This document shows, piece after piece, positions 12,421-14,151 of a stretch of DNA of 14,151 nucleotides. The notes beneath the pieces were generated by a model, which was given only the letters and a program-made list of their open reading frames with translations, had not been told where the DNA came from and searched no databases. How positions within the stretch are numbered: the stretch's first letter is position 1; the number at the start of each line of letters is the position of its first letter. The DNA comes from JAMDCX01 sp049977145 (GTDB lineage Bacteria > Planctomycetota > Phycisphaerae > WQYP01): contig JBMFGW010000103.1 of assembly GCA_049977145.1 (NCBI GenBank), positions 1 through 14,151 on the forward strand, written 5' to 3'. The translations under genes were made by a program, and so were the position numbers.

Positions 12421-14151
12421 CTATGCAATAACAAGTGTCTGACCGACCGATACGGTCAACGGTTGATTACAGGTAATAATGGTGATGCCATTTTCGCGCA
12501 TGATGCGTTGCCCCGGTTTTTTCCCGTTGATAATTGCGCCGCGGCTTATCGTCGGCAGGTTTACCCGCAATATCTGAAAGCGGATGTGTCCCGACAGGCA
12601 GCTCAATTGAATCGCCTTACCGGTCCGGCTGATGCGGCCAAAGCCTTCCCTGGTTACCCAGGGCGCGTGGAAATCACCGGGCGCGCTGGGCGTAAGGGTC
12701 AAGGTCTGGCGGGGAATATCGGGCTTAAAGCCCGTGGCCGCCAACAGTGTGGTCCAACTGCTCATGGGACGGGAATAGTGATCCCCGCATTCGACATGGT
12801 TCCATGGCATTCCCGCCCGCAGATACCGCCGATGCACCGCCGCCACCAATTCCGCGCCATCAGCATAATGACCATAATCCATCAGACATGAGGCGAAGGC
12901 ATATTCAACGCCGGACCATACCCCACCGGCCTGTAAATTATCCAAAATCAAAAGATGGCGTTTACCGTGTGGCACACTGGCGTTCCGCAATCCCGTTTCC
13001 GAATTGAAATTATACTTCCAGACACTGCGCAGGGCGGACTCCAAGTTCGCATGGGAAATTGTGGTCGGAAGGCCAAGGAGATGGCTGAACCATTGCCCGG
13101 TATTCTGCGCCGCCATGCAGACATTGTCGCGTTGGGAGCCGTCCGCCCACAGGTCGTAATATTCACCATTAAAAAGAAGGCGGTCAAAACTTTCGGACGC
13201 TTTGGCCAGGGTCGCTTTCCATTGTTCCGCCTGCTGCGGTTGACCAACGGCTTCGGCAACCGCAATGGCCGCCTGCAGGGCCCCAATCCATATTGAGCCG
13301 ACATAAGATGGCGCACCGCGCAATCCCCATTGGTCATAGGTCTGCAGGCTGGTATCTTTATCCGGTAAGCCATCACCATTGGTGTCCAGCGAACCGGTGT
13401 AGTCCATCGCCTTGACCAGATGCGGCCACATATAATTCAGATAATTTTGATCCGCCGTCCATAAATAGTCCAAGTACACCATCATGACATAAACCGCATT
13501 GAGATCCACCCGATTCCAGCCATTGTCAACATGGTTAAAATCACCTTTATAGTTGTGCGGCACCTGGCCATTGGGCTTTTGAAACTTGAGCATCCAGCGC
13601 ATCTGGAAGATTTTTAATTCCGGGAATAATGCGACAATGGGAAAACTTGCATAAATTTCCGTGTCCATGGTACATAAACCGCAGCAGCCCAGGCCTTCCC
13701 AGATGGCATAGTTACCGTCTTTAACCCACCAAGTGTTGGTAACTGCGGTGCTAAGGTGGCTGGACCAGCTAAACGCCAGCGGGCTGCCCAGGGATGTATC
13801 CGCCAGAGTGCGGGCGAACAATTCCGTTTGCCGACGGTGCGTAGGATACTTTTGTACCAAGTGATTATTGACCGCGACGGCATCCGAAAACCAGTTGGCA
13901 TAATTGTGGCCCATATCCGCACCCCATTGGCTGAAGTGATGGGGAAAGTACCAACTGAATGTAAAGCGGATTTCCTCTTTCTGTCCGGGTGCCAGCGTGA
14001 TGCTGGAAGCCAAGGCCCCGGTGCCCCAGGTGGAACGATCCCGATCCGGCCCCGCCAGATCGCCGGAAAGGTTTTGGCTTACCTCTTTTAATATGGCCTT
14101 CATGCCCTTCTCTGATTCCAACAGTGCGGGGGAGGTTCTTTGCGCTCCGGT
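12421..14151 (-). CDS. GH116-type glycoside hydrolase (5' end beyond window)
   Basis: GH116 comprises retaining beta-glucosidases, beta-xylosidases and related enzymes, including human GBA2. The frame stays open to the right edge, so the visible part is the C-terminal 576 or so residues, that is the end of the N-terminal beta-domain and the whole (alpha/alpha)6 catalytic domain. Counting from the TTG codon at 14121, the nucleophile should be Glu142 in the segment NYAIWEG (codon 13698-13696), followed by TMDTEIYASF as in the family. The acid/base should be Asp263 in TYDQW (codon 13335-13333), followed by GAPSYVGSIW. Between them lies VDLNAVYVMMVYLDYLWTADQNYL, whose counterpart in GBA2 is similar; only its role as a family landmark is claimed. 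Three cysteines (146, 147, 150) sit just after the nucleophile. A short beta-strand region closes the protein. The true start and any signal peptide lie outside. Specificity is not determinable here. Confidence 0.88.
   Translation of the reverse strand, partial: TGAQRTSPALLESEKGMKAILKEVSQNLSGDLAGPDRDRSTWGTGALASSITLAPGQKEEIRFTFSWYFPHHFSQWGADMGHNYANWFSDAVAVNNHLVQKYPTHRRQTELFARTLADTSLGSPLAFSWSSHLSTAVTNTWWVKDGNYAIWEGLGCCGLCTMDTEIYASFPIVALFPELKIFQMRWMLKFQKPNGQVPHNYKGDFNHVDNGWNRVDLNAVYVMMVYLDYLWTADQNYLNYMWPHLVKAMDYTGSLDTNGDGLPDKDTSLQTYDQWGLRGAPSYVGSIWIGALQAAIAVAEAVGQPQQAEQWKATLAKASESFDRLLFNGEYYDLWADGSQRDNVCMAAQNTGQWFSHLLGLPTTISHANLESALRSVWKYNFNSETGLRNASVPHGKRHLLILDNLQAGGVWSGVEYAFASCLMDYGHYADGAELVAAVHRRYLRAGMPWNHVECGDHYSRPMSSWTTLLAATGFKPDIPRQTLTLTPSAPGDFHAPWVTREGFGRISRTGKAIQLSCLSGHIRFQILRVNLPTISRGAIINGKKPGQRIMRENGITIITCNQPLTVSVGQTLVIA

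Noticed and set aside
1..14151. CRISPR arrays, tRNA or rRNA genes, insertion sequences, integrases, toxin-antitoxin or defence genes
   Set aside because: No regularly spaced repeats, tRNA-like cloverleaves, transposase motifs or defence domains were seen in any frame.

Overview
The window most likely comes from a member of the Planctomycetota, probably class Phycisphaerae. It combines a PEP-CTERM surface protein, a pseudopilin that ends in a DG-containing C-terminal motif, and large secreted glycosidases, a mix common in that group. This placement is inference from gene content; there is no rRNA marker here. Base composition is moderately GC-rich throughout, and I see no insertion sequence, tRNA, rRNA, CRISPR array or phage gene.

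Layout. The left fifth (about 170-2908) holds two plus-strand genes of unknown function: a predicted lipoprotein and a predicted membrane protein with a signal peptide and two central transmembrane helices. Everything to the right is on the minus strand. Read in transcription order from the right edge, the genes are: a GH116-type glycosidase cut by the window edge; a PEP-CTERM jelly-roll-like surface protein; a type II/IV pseudopilin; a 1159-residue secreted GH31 glycosidase; an RlmI-type 23S rRNA methyltransferase; and UvrB of nucleotide excision repair. The last two are housekeeping genes.

Function. The four genes from 10,000 to the right edge look like one glycan-utilisation locus. GH31 (alpha-specific retaining enzymes) and GH116 (retaining beta-glucosidase/xylosidase type) would attack different linkages of a mixed polysaccharide. 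The PEP-CTERM protein and pseudopilin would serve surface display, binding or secretion. The pseudopilin and GH31 genes are 33 bp apart and probably co-transcribed. The PEP-CTERM and pseudopilin genes share almost the same translation leader, a GGAG core followed by 6-7 T before the ATG.

Most unexplained structure lies in two gaps. The 259-bp gap upstream of the PEP-CTERM gene contains a 14-bp direct repeat with exactly two helical turns of spacing, a perfect 14-bp palindrome overlapping a -10-like hexamer, and a hairpin abutting the Shine-Dalgarno sequence. The 226-bp gap between the PEP-CTERM and pseudopilin genes contains three strong hairpins, one of them terminator-like. I do not see a clearly new defence or mobile system. 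The best candidates for novelty are the regulated surface/glycan locus, the C-terminal extension of the GH31 enzyme, and the two uncharacterised exported proteins.
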